From Rhizobium sp. WSM4643 (GTDB taxonomy: Bacteria > Pseudomonadota > Alphaproteobacteria > Rhizobiales > Rhizobiaceae), in assembly GCF_025152745.1 (NCBI RefSeq), contig NZ_CP104040.1:2232001-2296000 (forward strand): a stretch of 64,000 bases of DNA, written 5' to 3'. Under the pieces are notes generated by a model. That model was given only the letters and a program-made list of their open reading frames with translations. It was not told where the DNA came from and did no database searches. How positions within the stretch are numbered: the stretch's first letter is position 1; each line of letters starts with the position of its first letter. The translations under genes were made by a program, and so were the position numbers. Positions 36,330 to 45,571 of this stretch are shown piece after piece.

Positions 36330-37472
36330 GTGCTCAGAATGATACGCCGTCGAGAAGCCTTCTTCATTGCCGTCATCATCGCGGCTCTGCTGCCAACGCA
36401 GGCAATGTCCGCCAGTATCTTATCTGGCAACTCATCGCCGCTATGTCTCGTTCCGGTCAAGAACGGCGAGCCAACTAAAGCCGACATCTACCAGTCGTTT
36501 CGGCTAACATCGAAGGTCGTCGTCGTGCGTGGCTTGGATCGCCCGATTATTTTCCCACTAAACCGCGGTGGTGTCTGGACGATCGACACCACTGGGGCGT
36601 ACGTCCCGTTCGGAGGCGATTTCCCCGACCATTATCAAGACCAGTATGCCACCGACACGTCGACGGGAGACGTAATTGGCGTGAGCTGGAAACTCGGAGT
36701 TTTCAGGCTTCGACCAGGTGAGACACAGTTCGAGCGCCTATTCGCGGCCGACGGAAAGCCGTTCGTCCATCCTTTTTCAGCGGCGTACGTGGCGCGTTTA
36801 GGAGGCACAGTCATCTCGGACAACTCGGGCCTTTATCTGCTCCGGCCCTCTGGGCAGGTCGAGCGGCTCTACTGGGATACCCGCGTCGGTGGGAAGTCGC
36901 CGGGACGAGTGTTCGACCTACCCGAACTGAAGCTGCTTTTGTTCACCGCCGAAGGTTATATCTATGCGAGGGACGACAACGGGAACTTGACGATTTTCGA
37001 CAAAGGTTTTGGAGGCGTTCAGGCCGCTCGTGTCACTGCGGACAGAAGAATATTCCTAGAGCGCATTGATCAAAATCTTGTCGTGCCCTGGCCTCCGAAG
37101 GACCCGACGCGGCCCGCCGCCCAGCAAGCCACCCACACCTACGAGAACTTTGAAGGCATTGAAACCTACGTCGGCACATTGGTCAGAGTGCACGACAAGC
37201 AGATGTCGGTCGACTTGCCCCAGAGAGTTTATAACCCGCCGACGGAGTTTCCGGGTGGCGTTATGGTGGCTAACGCGGGTAACGACGGGCTTTACACGTT
37301 GAACGCCGAAAACAGATGGGATTTCGTTGACCAGAGCCGCGAGATTGCCGGGAATGTCATCTACCTCTTCCAGCTTCCCATCGAAAATCAAGCCGTCTTG
37401 GTCAACGGCAGGGAAGGACTTTTCCTTCTGGTCCGGAAAACCGATGCGCGAGCGGTCGCGTGCTTGAGGTAA
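36330..37472 (+). CDS. Secreted hypothetical protein, possible beta-propeller
   Basis: A 380-residue exported protein with a signal peptide (FFIAVIIAALLPTQAMSAS). The mature chain has several short repeats of the type GVWTIDTTGAYVPFGG, GLYLLRPSGQVERLYW, GYIYARDDNGNLTIF and GLYTLNAENRWDFV, each a strand-turn-strand unit, suggesting a beta-propeller. No catalytic or family motif is recognised. It lies between the insertion sequence and a disrupted membrane-protein gene, within the accessory patch. A surface or periplasmic binding role is only a guess. Confidence 0.7.
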   Translation: MLRMIRRREAFFIAVIIAALLPTQAMSASILSGNSSPLCLVPVKNGEPTKADIYQSFRLTSKVVVVRGLDRPIIFPLNRGGVWTIDTTGAYVPFGGDFPDHYQDQYATDTSTGDVIGVSWKLGVFRLRPGETQFERLFAADGKPFVHPFSAAYVARLGGTVISDNSGLYLLRPSGQVERLYWDTRVGGKSPGRVFDLPELKLLLFTAEGYIYARDDNGNLTIFDKGFGGVQAARVTADRRIFLERIDQNLVVPWPPKDPTRPAAQQATHTYENFEGIETYVGTLVRVHDKQMSVDLPQRVYNPPTEFPGGVMVANAGNDGLYTLNAENRWDFVDQSREIAGNVIYLFQLPIENQAVLVNGREGLFLLVRKTDARAVACLR

Positions 37473-37473
37473 A

Positions 37474-37868
37474 TTGCCGGTAGCAGGTCATCTCGTTGAT
37501 AGACACCCGCGCCGCGATATCCGGCGGTTGGCCAAGCGACTGAGGCTAATCGCAATTCTGTTGGTAGTGAAAGGGTTTGGCTCCGTCATCGCCGCGTGCG
37601 CATTTGGCTCTACAGGATGCCTGGGCCGATCTTGTGGCATTTGCTCCATAATGCCGCATTTTTCGGCCCTGACGAGGCTTATGCTGGTGACCACATCACT
37701 TACCAAAACGGCATGATGACATGGTGGGGATTGCTAGAGACCGTCAAATCGCTCGCAGTGACAGCTGTATTCGGCTTTGCTGCTGGTGGACTGTTCTGGC
37801 TGGTGGCCGCCGCTGGCGTTAAAAGACAGCCCGTTTCTGAAACGATTCCAAGCAAAGTGTTCGAGTAG
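37474..37868 (+). pseudogene. Small membrane protein gene with probable frameshift
   Basis: Frame one (from 37474) reads RRLAKRLRLIAILLVVKGFGSVIAACA, a typical first membrane helix with positive charges before it, then loses sense. A second frame from about 37593 reads IWLYRMPGPILWHLLHNAAFF, then GDHITYQNGMMTWWGLLE and a second helix VTAVFGFAAGGLFWLVAAAGVKR. Joining them near 37595 gives a coherent membrane protein of about 130 residues. The second half could alternatively start at its own GTG or ATG. The family is unknown. Confidence 0.45.
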
Positions 37869-37928
37869 GCGGTCTCTCGATATCATCAAATACCCACCAC
37901 CCGATCATAAAATGGCGGTGCGCCAGTC

Positions 37929-38759
37929 TCAAGATCTCACCGGAAAATACCTGACATAAGCGAATTCATCGCCTTCGGGCGACCAGTTCGGCACATTGAT
38001 CGTGCCCTGCCCGCCGAAAAGCTCGAACAGCGTCTTCAGATTGCCGCCATCCATGTCCATCAGCCGCAGCCGCACGTCCAGGTCGCGCGGATGGTCGAAC
38101 ACCGAAGGGTCGTAGGACAGGATCAGCACCTTGTCATTGGTAGGCGATGGATGGGCGAACCAATTGCCCTGATTGTCCGATGTCACCTGCTCGAGCCCGG
38201 TGCCATCGGGATGGATGCGCCAGATCTGCATCAGCCCGGTGCGGCTGGAATTGAAATAGATCCATTGGCCGTCAGCCGACCAGTCCGGCCCGTCATTGCG
38301 TCCCTCGCCATGCGTCAGCCGCGTTTCGGCGCCGCCATCGACGGAGATGGTGTAGATATCGAAGAGGTCGTCGCGGATGCCGCAATAGGCAAGCTGGCGC
38401 CCGTCCGGCGACCAGCCATGCCAGTAGGATGGCAGGTTCTGCGTGATAAGCCGCGGCGTGCCGCCATCGATCGGCAGGATATAGATCGCCGACTTGCCGA
38501 ATTCGGTCTTGTCGGAGATGACAATCTCAGTCCCATCGGGCGAAATGCCGTGATCATTGTTGCAGTTGATGGCAAAGCCGGTATCGACCTTGACCACATC
38601 GCCGCCATCGAGCGGCAGCCGGAAGAGCAGCCCGTCGCCGTTCATAAGCAGGTAGGAACCATCCGGCGAGAAGTTCGGCGCCTCGACCAGCCTGTCCGTC
38701 TGCCAGACCTCGCGGGCCCTGCCCGTCCTGACATTGTAGATCTCAACCGAACTGCGCAT
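37929..38759 (-). CDS. TolB-like beta-propeller (PD40 repeats) protein
   Basis: A 276-residue protein with at least five PD40/WD40-like blades, each with an SPDG or SADG motif (APNFSPDGSYLL, GISPDGTEIVIS, GWSPDGRQLAYC, DWSADGQWIYFNS, NWSPEGDEFAYV). There is no signal peptide, so unlike TolB it should be cytoplasmic. It follows nadE by 44 bases on the same strand and probably shares its transcript. Such proteins bind partners or carbohydrates, and this one has no known ligand. Confidence 0.82.
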   Translation of the reverse strand: MRSSVEIYNVRTGRAREVWQTDRLVEAPNFSPDGSYLLMNGDGLLFRLPLDGGDVVKVDTGFAINCNNDHGISPDGTEIVISDKTEFGKSAIYILPIDGGTPRLITQNLPSYWHGWSPDGRQLAYCGIRDDLFDIYTISVDGGAETRLTHGEGRNDGPDWSADGQWIYFNSSRTGLMQIWRIHPDGTGLEQVTSDNQGNWFAHPSPTNDKVLILSYDPSVFDHPRDLDVRLRLMDMDGGNLKTLFELFGGQGTINVPNWSPEGDEFAYVRYFPVRS

Positions 38760-38803
38760 GTTTCCTCCCGAAAGGCTTAATGCCGTTAGCGATCTCGATT
38801 GCG

Positions 38804-40483
38804 TCAGCGATCCCTGAAGCGGTTGGTGATCGGATAACGCCGGTCGCGGCCAAAATTCTTCTTGGTGATCTTAACACCCGGCGCCGATTGCCGGCGCTTG
38901 TATTCGGCGAGATAGAGCAGGTGCTCGACCCGGTGGACGGTCGCCACGTCATGGCCGCGGGCGACGATCTCTTCGACCGCCATCTCCTTCTCGACAAGGC
39001 ATTCGAGGATATCGTCGAGCACGGGATAGGGCGGCAGCGAATCCTGGTCCTTCTGGTCGGGACGCAGCTCGGCCGACGGCGCCTTGTCGATGATATTCTG
39101 CGGGATTACCTCGCCCGACGGCCCCAGCGCATCCGGCGGCACGTTTTCGTTACGCCAGCGGGAAAGCGCATAGACCTGCATCTTGTAGAGGTCCTTGATC
39201 GGGTTGAAGCCGCCGTTCATGTCGCCGTAAAGCGTGGCGTAGCCAACCGACATTTCCGACTTGTTGCCCGTCGTCACCACCATCGAGCCGAACTTGTTGG
39301 AGATGGCCATCAGGATGACGCCGCGCGCCCGGCTCTGCAGGTTCTCCTCGGTGATGCCGCTGCCCGTGCCTTCGAAAAGGCTGGCGAGCGCACTGCTGAA
39401 ACCCGTCACCGGCTGTTCGATCGGCACGATGTCGTAGCGGCAGCCGAGCGCCTTGGCGCAATCGGCCGCATCCTTCAGCGAATCCTCGGAAGTATAGCGA
39501 TAGGGCAGCATGACGGTGCGCACCCGCTCCTCGCCCAGCGCATCGACGGCGATTGCCGCACAGATCGCCGAGTCGATGCCGCCGGAAAGGCCGAGCACCA
39601 CGGTTTTGAAGCCGTTCTTGTTGACGTAGTCGCGAAAGCCGAGCAGGCAGGCGCGGTAATCGGCCTCCTCGCTTTCAGGGATATGCGCCAACGGCCCTTC
39701 GTCGCAATGCCAGCCGTTTTCGCCGCGCTTCCATGTCGTCACCGCAAGCGCCGTCTCGAACTGGCTCATCTGGAAGGCAAGCGACTTGTCGGCATTGAAG
39801 GCGAAGCTCGCCCCGTCGAAGACGAGTTCGTCCTGGCCGCCGAGCTGGGCGGCATAGATCAGCGGCAGTCCGGTCTCGATCACCTGCTTCAGCACCACCT
39901 GATGGCGGATATCGACCTTGCCGCGATAATAGGGAGAACCGTTCGGCGACAGCAGGATCTCGGCCCCGCTTTCGGCCAGCGTCTCGCAGACGCCGAGATC
40001 GCCCCAGATATCCTCGCAGATCGGAATGCCGATGCGCACGCCGCGGAAATTCACCGGCCCCGGCATGGCGCCCTGGTCGAAGACGCGCTTCTCGTCGAAC
40101 TCGCCGTAATTCGGCAGGTCGATTTTGTCGCGCACCGCGATCACCTTGCCGCCGTCGAGCACGGCGACCGAATTGTAGCGACCGGTCTCGTCCTGCCGGG
40201 GAAAGCCGATGATGACGCCTGGGCCGCCGTCGGCGGTGTCCGCAGCCAGGCTCTCGACGGCCTTCCAGCAGGCGCGGATGAAGGCGGGCTTCAGCACCAG
40301 ATCTTCAGGCGGATAGCCGGAGATGAAAAGCTCGGTCAGGACGAGCAGATGCGCGCCCTCCCGTCCCGCGTCAATACGTGCCTCGCGCGCCTTGGCGAGA
40401 TTGCCGGCGACATCGCCGACCGTCGGATTGAGCTGGCCGATGGCGATGCGGAAAATATCAGAAAGGGCGTTTTCCTGTGTCAT
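38804..40483 (-). CDS. nadE: Glutamine-hydrolysing NAD+ synthase
   Basis: A 559-residue two-domain enzyme that makes NAD+ from nicotinate adenine dinucleotide. The N-terminal nitrilase-type glutaminase has its triad Glu51 (LTELFISGYPPEDL), Lys120 (RDKIDLPNYGEFDE) and Cys156 (GIPICEDIWGD). The C-terminal synthetase has the ATP pyrophosphatase loop GLSGGIDSA at about residues 298-306 and GTGSGITEENLQSRARG. The full length is normal. It heads a two-gene transcript with a propeller gene. A long antisense frame across it is a composition shadow. Confidence 0.95.
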   Translation of the reverse strand: MTQENALSDIFRIAIGQLNPTVGDVAGNLAKAREARIDAGREGAHLLVLTELFISGYPPEDLVLKPAFIRACWKAVESLAADTADGGPGVIIGFPRQDETGRYNSVAVLDGGKVIAVRDKIDLPNYGEFDEKRVFDQGAMPGPVNFRGVRIGIPICEDIWGDLGVCETLAESGAEILLSPNGSPYYRGKVDIRHQVVLKQVIETGLPLIYAAQLGGQDELVFDGASFAFNADKSLAFQMSQFETALAVTTWKRGENGWHCDEGPLAHIPESEEADYRACLLGFRDYVNKNGFKTVVLGLSGGIDSAICAAIAVDALGEERVRTVMLPYRYTSEDSLKDAADCAKALGCRYDIVPIEQPVTGFSSALASLFEGTGSGITEENLQSRARGVILMAISNKFGSMVVTTGNKSEMSVGYATLYGDMNGGFNPIKDLYKMQVYALSRWRNENVPPDALGPSGEVIPQNIIDKAPSAELRPDQKDQDSLPPYPVLDDILECLVEKEMAVEEIVARGHDVATVHRVEHLLYLAEYKRRQSAPGVKITKKNFGRDRRYPITNRFRDR

Positions 40484-40675
40484 GTCATTTATTTAGCCTG
40501 CGCCTTTCGCGACCGCAACATGTTGGCGCCAAAAGCGGCGCCCCGCGACGACGAAATTTTTATGAACGGATTGCGCATGGCGCCACACGGCATTGATGCG
40601 CATTGCAATTTACCTCCGGAGCGGAATACTTGCGCCGGAAGCGACCGCATCGATAACGGGTATCGGAAACAGGCC

Positions 40676-41206
40676 ATGTCTAATCTCTCGGAATTCGTGC
40701 ACCATCATTTCGACAAACCGGCCGACGAACTCGGCGACGTCGAAAAGCGCGTGCTGGCGAAAGCTCACCAACGCAAGGTCATCTCGACCGACGTCAACGC
40801 CGCCTTCTCAGCCGAAGCCTCCTTCGGCGAGCGTATCGCCGACAGCATCGCCCGCATCGGCGGCTCCTGGTCCTTCATCATCGCCTTCTTCGTCTTCCTC
40901 ACCGCCTGGACGGTGATCAACACCATCATTCTGGTGAGCGGCGCCTTCGACCCTTATCCCTTCGTCTTCCTGAACCTGATCCTGTCGATGCTCGCCGCCA
41001 TCCAGGCGCCGATCATCATGATGTCGCAGAACCGCCAAGCCGAACGCGACCGCTTCGAGGCCGCCAAGGATTACGAGGTCAATCTCAAGGCCGAGCTCGA
41101 AGTGCTCTCTCTGCACCAGAAGATCGACATGCGCGTGCTGACCGAACTGACGGCGCTGCGCGAGGACGTTGCCCGGCTCAGCGCCGAATTCGCTGCCAAG
41201 GGCTAA
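40676..41206 (+). CDS. DUF1003 membrane protein
   Basis: A 176-residue inner-membrane protein. Residues about 45-60 are the family lead-in (SFGERIADSIARIGGSWSFI), two helices follow (FIIAFFVFLTAWTVINTIIL and FVFLNLILSMLAAIQAPIIMMSQ), then the conserved RQAERDRFEAAKDYEVNLKAELE and a C-terminal helix. The function of DUF1003 is unknown. The ATG at 40676 is the first credible start after nadE's divergent promoter. Its stop overlaps the convergent GFA gene by four bases. Confidence 0.88.
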   Translation: MSNLSEFVHHHFDKPADELGDVEKRVLAKAHQRKVISTDVNAAFSAEASFGERIADSIARIGGSWSFIIAFFVFLTAWTVINTIILVSGAFDPYPFVFLNLILSMLAAIQAPIIMMSQNRQAERDRFEAAKDYEVNLKAELEVLSLHQKIDMRVLTELTALREDVARLSAEFAAKG

Positions 41207-41601
41207 ACCGGATTCACCGCATATTGCGGCAGGCCATCTGTTATCTCGTAGAAATCGCCCTTGTCGGCACAGTAGATATGATGGCCGAAGGCCAGGCCGC
41301 TCGGCGTGTCGAAGGCGCCTGCCATGACCGAAACTTCCGCCGATCCGTCCGCCTGCCAGAACAGCGCGGAGCCGCAATTGGAGCAGAAGCCGCGCTGCGC
41401 CTCTTCGCTCGACCGGTACCAGCGGACCGCCTCAGTGCCATCAACCGAAAGAGCCGCGCGGGCCACGTTGACCGCAGCGTAGTAAAACCCCGTCTGCCGG
41501 CGGCATTGCGAGCAGTGACAACCGACGACAGGTCCTGGCTTCGTCGTCGTCGAAAATCGCACGGCGCCGCAAAGGCAGCCGCCTGTATGCCGTTCGGTCA
41601 T
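41203..41601 (-). CDS. GFA (CENP-V) family zinc protein
   Basis: A 132-residue protein with the GFA zinc-binding cysteines: C9 and C11 (GGCLCGAVRF), C28, C30 and C33 (GCHCSQCRRQTG), and C73 and C76 (GFCSNCGSALFW). The family was named after a glutathione-dependent formaldehyde-activating enzyme, but most members have no proven activity. The start ATG at 41601 is followed at once by the first motif. It is convergent with the DUF1003 gene. Confidence 0.88.
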   Translation of the reverse strand: MTERHTGGCLCGAVRFSTTTKPGPVVGCHCSQCRRQTGFYYAAVNVARAALSVDGTEAVRWYRSSEEAQRGFCSNCGSALFWQADGSAEVSVMAGAFDTPSGLAFGHHIYCADKGDFYEITDGLPQYAVNPV

Positions 41602-41898
41602 GGTCGCCCTCCCGTTTATGACGGGATGTTGCCGCCGATCGCCCGCGGCGTCAAATCCATTCCGTTCAACGAAATCATCAAAAATCTTGAGGGTCGTCGA
41701 CCGTGTGCATATTTGGCCGGAGCGATTACCCCTGTTGCTTGTCGACAACACCCGCAGGGCTCTTCGCATCACAGCATTGAATCGACCACCATTGTCGGCG
41801 ATACTTATGGAGCAATTCATCCGACCCTCGGGAGACTGACATGAGAGCGATCTTGTCCGAACAGAAAGGAAACATCCCCCACAAGGACATTCAGCTTC

Positions 41899-43737
41899 AT
41901 GAACATTTCGTTCTCTCGCGCGAGGAAAAGCTCGCGACCTCATAATCGCTTCCCGAAACTCTTCCGCGACGACGCGAATGCCGCAGACCGCAGGCGGCGC
42001 TGGTCGCGCATGCGCAAATTCCTCTCCTACTATCGCCCGCATCTGCCTTTGCTGCTGGCGGATCTGCTTTGTGCCATCCTCGTCGCTGGCACGGCGGTTG
42101 CCTTGCCGCTCTGCGCCAACATCGTCACGAGCCGTCTTCTCGCTCTGCCCGATGCACCGCAGGCCTTCGCACAAATCCTTGCGATGGGCGGCATCATGTT
42201 GGCCGTTCTGGCGGTCCAGATCGTTGCCATCTTCTTCGTCGACTATCGCGGCCACGTGATGGGCGCCCGCATCGAGGCCACGGTGCGGCAGGAACTCTTC
42301 GAGCACTGCCAGAAGCTCTCGTTCAGCTTCTACGACCAGCAGCGCACCGGCCAGTTGATGAGCCGCATCACCAATGACAGCCTGTGGCTGGGCGAGCTCT
42401 TTCACCACGGCCCCGAGGATCTTTCCATTGCCGTGCTCAAATATGGTGGCGCCATGCTGGTGCTGTTCTTCATCGATCCGCCATTGGCGGCCCTGATCCT
42501 GTTGCTCACCCCGGTGGCGGTGGCCTATGCGCTCTATTTCAACCGGCGGATGAACCGCGCGCTCGAAGCCAGCAAACGGCAGGTCGCCGCCGTCAACGAG
42601 CGCGTCGAGGATGCTCTTTCGGGAATTCGCGTCGTCCAGTCCTTTGCCAACGAGGCGCTGGAGAAGGAACGTTTCGCCGAGCAGAACCGGCGCTTCCTGC
42701 AAAGCCGCGCCGAGGGCTATCGCAGCGAGGCCTGGTTTTCGGTCGGCACCGAAACCTTCGCCCAGCTCATCACCATAATCGTTATCGTCATCGGTGGCCT
42801 GCGCATCCTGACGGCGGAACTGACCGTCTCCGATATGCTGACCTTTCTGCTCTGTGTCGCCGTGCTGGTCGATCCGGTGCAGCGGCTCGCCAATTTCGTG
42901 CGCCTCTGGCAGGAGGGCTACACCGGTTTCATCAGGGCCATGGAGATCCTGGAGATCGCCCCCGATATCACGGACCGGCCGGCCGCCCGTCCGATGCCGG
43001 CGCCAACGGGCGAGATCCGTTTTTCCGACGTCGCCTTCGGCTACGAGGGCGATGGCCCGCGGGTGCTCGAGCAGCTATCGCTCACCATCGCCCCCGGGGA
43101 GTTCGTCGCCCTAGTCGGCCCCTCGGGGGTCGGCAAGAGCACGCTTTGCTCGCTGATATCGCGCTTCTACGATGTCGAGGCTGGCGCGATCCGTATCGAT
43201 GGCACCGATATCCGCGACGTGACGCTGACTTCGCTCCGCCGCCATGTCGGCGTGGTGCAGCAGGATGTCTACCTCTTTGCCGGCACGGTGGCGGAAAACC
43301 TGCGCTACGGCCGGCCGGAGGCCATCGATGCCGAACTGGAAGCGGCCGCGCGCGCGGCCAATGCGCACGACTTCATCATCGCCCTGCCTCAGGGCTATGA
43401 CACCGATATCGGCCAGCGAGGCGTCAAGCTCTCGGGCGGTCAGCGACAGCGCCTCACCATTGCCCGTGCCTTCCTCAAGAATCCCCAGATTCTGATCTTC
43501 GACGAAGCGACCAGCGCGCTCGACAACGAAAGCGAACGGGCGGTGCAGCAGGCACTGCTCAGCCTGGCAAGCGGGCGAACCACCCTGGTCATCGCTCACC
43601 GCCTGTCGACCGTCCGCCACGCCGACCGCATCCTGGTCCTGACGGCTGATGGCATCGTCGAACAGGGCACCCATGACGAGCTGATGGCGCAAGACGGCGT
43701 CTACGCCAACCTGCACAGCGTCCAGGCGAGTATATGA
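41899..43737 (+). CDS. ABC exporter, fused membrane and ATPase domains
   Basis: A 612-residue half-transporter of the MsbA type. A basic N-terminus precedes six membrane helices (about residues 45-345). The nucleotide-binding domain contains Walker A GPSGVGKST, signature KLSGGQRQR and Walker B ILIFDEATSALD, then the H-loop VIAHRLST. It should work as a homodimer exporting lipid, drug or peptide. An AAGGA precedes the ATG at 41899. The bidirectional terminator at 43929 ends the transcript. The substrate is unknown; the lack of accessory genes argues against a type I secretion role. Confidence 0.9.
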   Translation: MNISFSRARKSSRPHNRFPKLFRDDANAADRRRRWSRMRKFLSYYRPHLPLLLADLLCAILVAGTAVALPLCANIVTSRLLALPDAPQAFAQILAMGGIMLAVLAVQIVAIFFVDYRGHVMGARIEATVRQELFEHCQKLSFSFYDQQRTGQLMSRITNDSLWLGELFHHGPEDLSIAVLKYGGAMLVLFFIDPPLAALILLLTPVAVAYALYFNRRMNRALEASKRQVAAVNERVEDALSGIRVVQSFANEALEKERFAEQNRRFLQSRAEGYRSEAWFSVGTETFAQLITIIVIVIGGLRILTAELTVSDMLTFLLCVAVLVDPVQRLANFVRLWQEGYTGFIRAMEILEIAPDITDRPAARPMPAPTGEIRFSDVAFGYEGDGPRVLEQLSLTIAPGEFVALVGPSGVGKSTLCSLISRFYDVEAGAIRIDGTDIRDVTLTSLRRHVGVVQQDVYLFAGTVAENLRYGRPEAIDAELEAAARAANAHDFIIALPQGYDTDIGQRGVKLSGGQRQRLTIARAFLKNPQILIFDEATSALDNESERAVQQALLSLASGRTTLVIAHRLSTVRHADRILVLTADGIVEQGTHDELMAQDGVYANLHSVQASI

Positions 43738-43744
43738 GCGTCTG

Positions 43745-43920
43745 TGTCAGCCCCTCATCCGCCTGCCGGCACCGACCAGGGTCGAGCCACGGGTCTCGAC
43801 CCGTCCTTCGGACCCCCGTAAACGGGGCGAAGGGACATGCCGCACCCGCTTCCCCCAAACTCGACGCTGCGTTTGGCACGTCCCCTCGCCCCGTTTACGG
43901 GGAGAGGGCTAGAGGGGCAG
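43745..43920. repeat. RIME-like intergenic mosaic repeat
   Basis: The span begins CCCTCATCCGCCTGCCGGCA and contains the inverted pair CCCCGTAAACGGGGCGA and TCGCCCCGTTTACGGGG. It shares its border words with the elements at 51.7, 55.7 and 60.4 kb in this window. Confidence 0.6.
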
Positions 43921-43928
43921 CGATCAAC

Positions 43929-43957
43929 AAAAAACCCGGCATCGCGCCGGGTTTTTT
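43929..43957. terminator. Bidirectional terminator between ABC exporter and DAHP synthase II
   Basis: AAAAAACCCGGC and GCCGGGTTTTTT form a perfect stem with a five-base loop ATCGC, with T-runs in both directions. It serves the two convergent genes. Confidence 0.9.
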
Positions 43958-43978
43958 GTCATTCATTTCAGACTGATC

Positions 43979-45361
43979 TCAGCCGTTGGCGACCATGCGC
44001 TTTTCGTCGCGCCCGCCCTTCATGCGCTCGGCAAGCAGGAAGGCAAGCTCCAGCGCCTGGTCGGCGTTGAGGCGCGGATCGCAATGGGTGTGGTAGCGGT
44101 CCTGCAGGTCTTCTGCGGAGACCGCGCGGGCGCCGCCGGTGCACTCGGTCACGTCCTTGCCGGTCATCTCGATATGGATGCCGCCCGGATGCGAGCCTTC
44201 GGCGCGGTGGATCTGGAAGAAGCTTTCGACTTCCGACAGGATCCGCTCGAAGGGACGGGTCTTGTAGTTGTTGAGAGTGATCGTGTTGCCGTGCATCGGA
44301 TCGCAGGACCAGACAACCTTGCGGCCCTCGCGCTCGACGGCGCGAATGAGCTTCGGCAGGCTGTCGGCGACCTTCTCATGGCCGAAGCGGCAGATCAGCG
44401 TCAGGCGCCCGGCCTCGTTGGCAGGATTCAGGATGTCGATCAGTTGCAGCAGGTCGTCGGCCTGCAGCGACGGGCCGCATTTCAGGCCAATCGGGTTCTT
44501 GATGCCGCGGCAATATTCGACATGCGCATGGTCCGCCTGGCGCGTGCGGTCGCCGATCCAGATCATGTGGCCGGACGTCGCATACCAGTCGCCCGAGGTG
44601 GAATCGACACGGGTCAGCGCTTCTTCGTAGCCGAGCAGCAGCGCCTCGTGGCTGGTGAAGAAATCGGTCTCGCGCAGAGCCGGATGGTTTTCCGAGGTGA
44701 TGCCGATCGCCTTCATGAAATCCATGGTTTCGCTGATGCGGTCGGCAAGCTTGCGGTAGCGCTCGCCCTGCGGGCTGTCCTTGACGAAGCCGAGCATCCA
44801 CTGGTGCACGTTTTCGAGGTTGGCGTAACCGCCCATCGCAAAGGCGCGCAGCAAGTTCAGCGTCGCCGCCGACTGGCGATAAGCCATGGCCTGGCGCTCC
44901 GGGTTCGGAATGCGCGACTCCTCGGTGAATTCGATGCCGTTGATGATGTCACCGCGATAGGCCGGCAGCGTGACGTCGCCCTGCTTCTCGACATTCGACG
45001 AACGCGGCTTGGCGAACTGGCCGGCGATGCGGCCGACCTTGACGACCGGCAGTTGCGCGCCGAAGGTCAGCACGACCGCCATCTGCAGGAAAGCCCGGAA
45101 GAAATCGCGAATATTGTCGGCACCGTGCTCGGCGAAGCTCTCGGCACAGTCGCCGCCCTGCAGCAGGAAGCCGTTGCCTTCGGCGACATTGGCGAGATGC
45201 TTCTTCAGGCGGCGCGCTTCACCTGCAAAGACAAGTGGCGGGTAGCTGGCGAGCGTGGCTTCCGTTGCCGCCAAGGCGGCCGCGTCGGGATAGTCGGGAA
45301 CCTGCAGGATCGGTTTTTGCCGCCAGCTGCTCGGGGTCCAATTGTCTGCCATCTCACTCAC
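43979..45361 (-). CDS. Class II (plant-type) DAHP synthase
   Basis: A 460-residue enzyme of the plant/mycobacterial AroA-II class. Visible hallmarks are [58 protein letters not shown] and [13 protein letters not shown]. It catalyses the same first shikimate step as the class I enzyme at 31.5 kb but is unrelated in sequence. The start is a GTG that overlaps the stop of a small upstream ORF in a GTGA tetranucleotide, so translation is probably coupled; an ATG at 45352 is an alternative. No aromatic codon run precedes it. Confidence 0.94.
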   Translation of the reverse strand: MSEMADNWTPSSWRQKPILQVPDYPDAAALAATEATLASYPPLVFAGEARRLKKHLANVAEGNGFLLQGGDCAESFAEHGADNIRDFFRAFLQMAVVLTFGAQLPVVKVGRIAGQFAKPRSSNVEKQGDVTLPAYRGDIINGIEFTEESRIPNPERQAMAYRQSAATLNLLRAFAMGGYANLENVHQWMLGFVKDSPQGERYRKLADRISETMDFMKAIGITSENHPALRETDFFTSHEALLLGYEEALTRVDSTSGDWYATSGHMIWIGDRTRQADHAHVEYCRGIKNPIGLKCGPSLQADDLLQLIDILNPANEAGRLTLICRFGHEKVADSLPKLIRAVEREGRKVVWSCDPMHGNTITLNNYKTRPFERILSEVESFFQIHRAEGSHPGGIHIEMTGKDVTECTGGARAVSAEDLQDRYHTHCDPRLNADQALELAFLLAERMKGGRDEKRMVANG

Positions 45362-45504
45362 CTGTTCTCACATCCATACCTCAGGATGCCCTCAATATGC
45401 GGCGGCTTATAGACCTTTAGATCCGGCTTGCAAAGACCAATCGCCGACAGTTGTCGCCTCACCGCCGCCGCTCGCCGCTGTCTGGTTAAACCCGCATATA
45501 CCAT
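45358..45504 (-). CDS. Small ORF translationally coupled to DAHP synthase II
   Basis: A 48-codon ORF ([11 protein letters not shown]...) with GGGGA eight bases before its ATG. Its stop TGA overlaps the GTG start of the synthase gene as GTGA. The product is basic and has no known family. Its codon use is less biased than neighbouring genes. The overlap suggests a role in setting expression of the synthase, but this could also be chance. Confidence 0.35.
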   Translation of the reverse strand: MVYAGLTRQRRAAAVRRQLSAIGLCKPDLKVYKPPHIEGILRYGCENR

Positions 45505-45571
45505 GTCGATTTCCCCATATTTTAGACTTTCAATGTAGAACCGCAAAGAGTTTCAACATCGGGGACATGGC

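Noticed and set aside
38780..41206. A long plus-strand open frame of about 800 codons
   Set aside because: Most of it is antisense to nadE, which has complete catalytic motifs; only the last 176 codons (40676-41206) are a real gene.
41203..42702. A 499-codon minus-strand frame
   Set aside because: Only its last 132 codons are the GFA protein; the rest lies opposite the ABC exporter gene.
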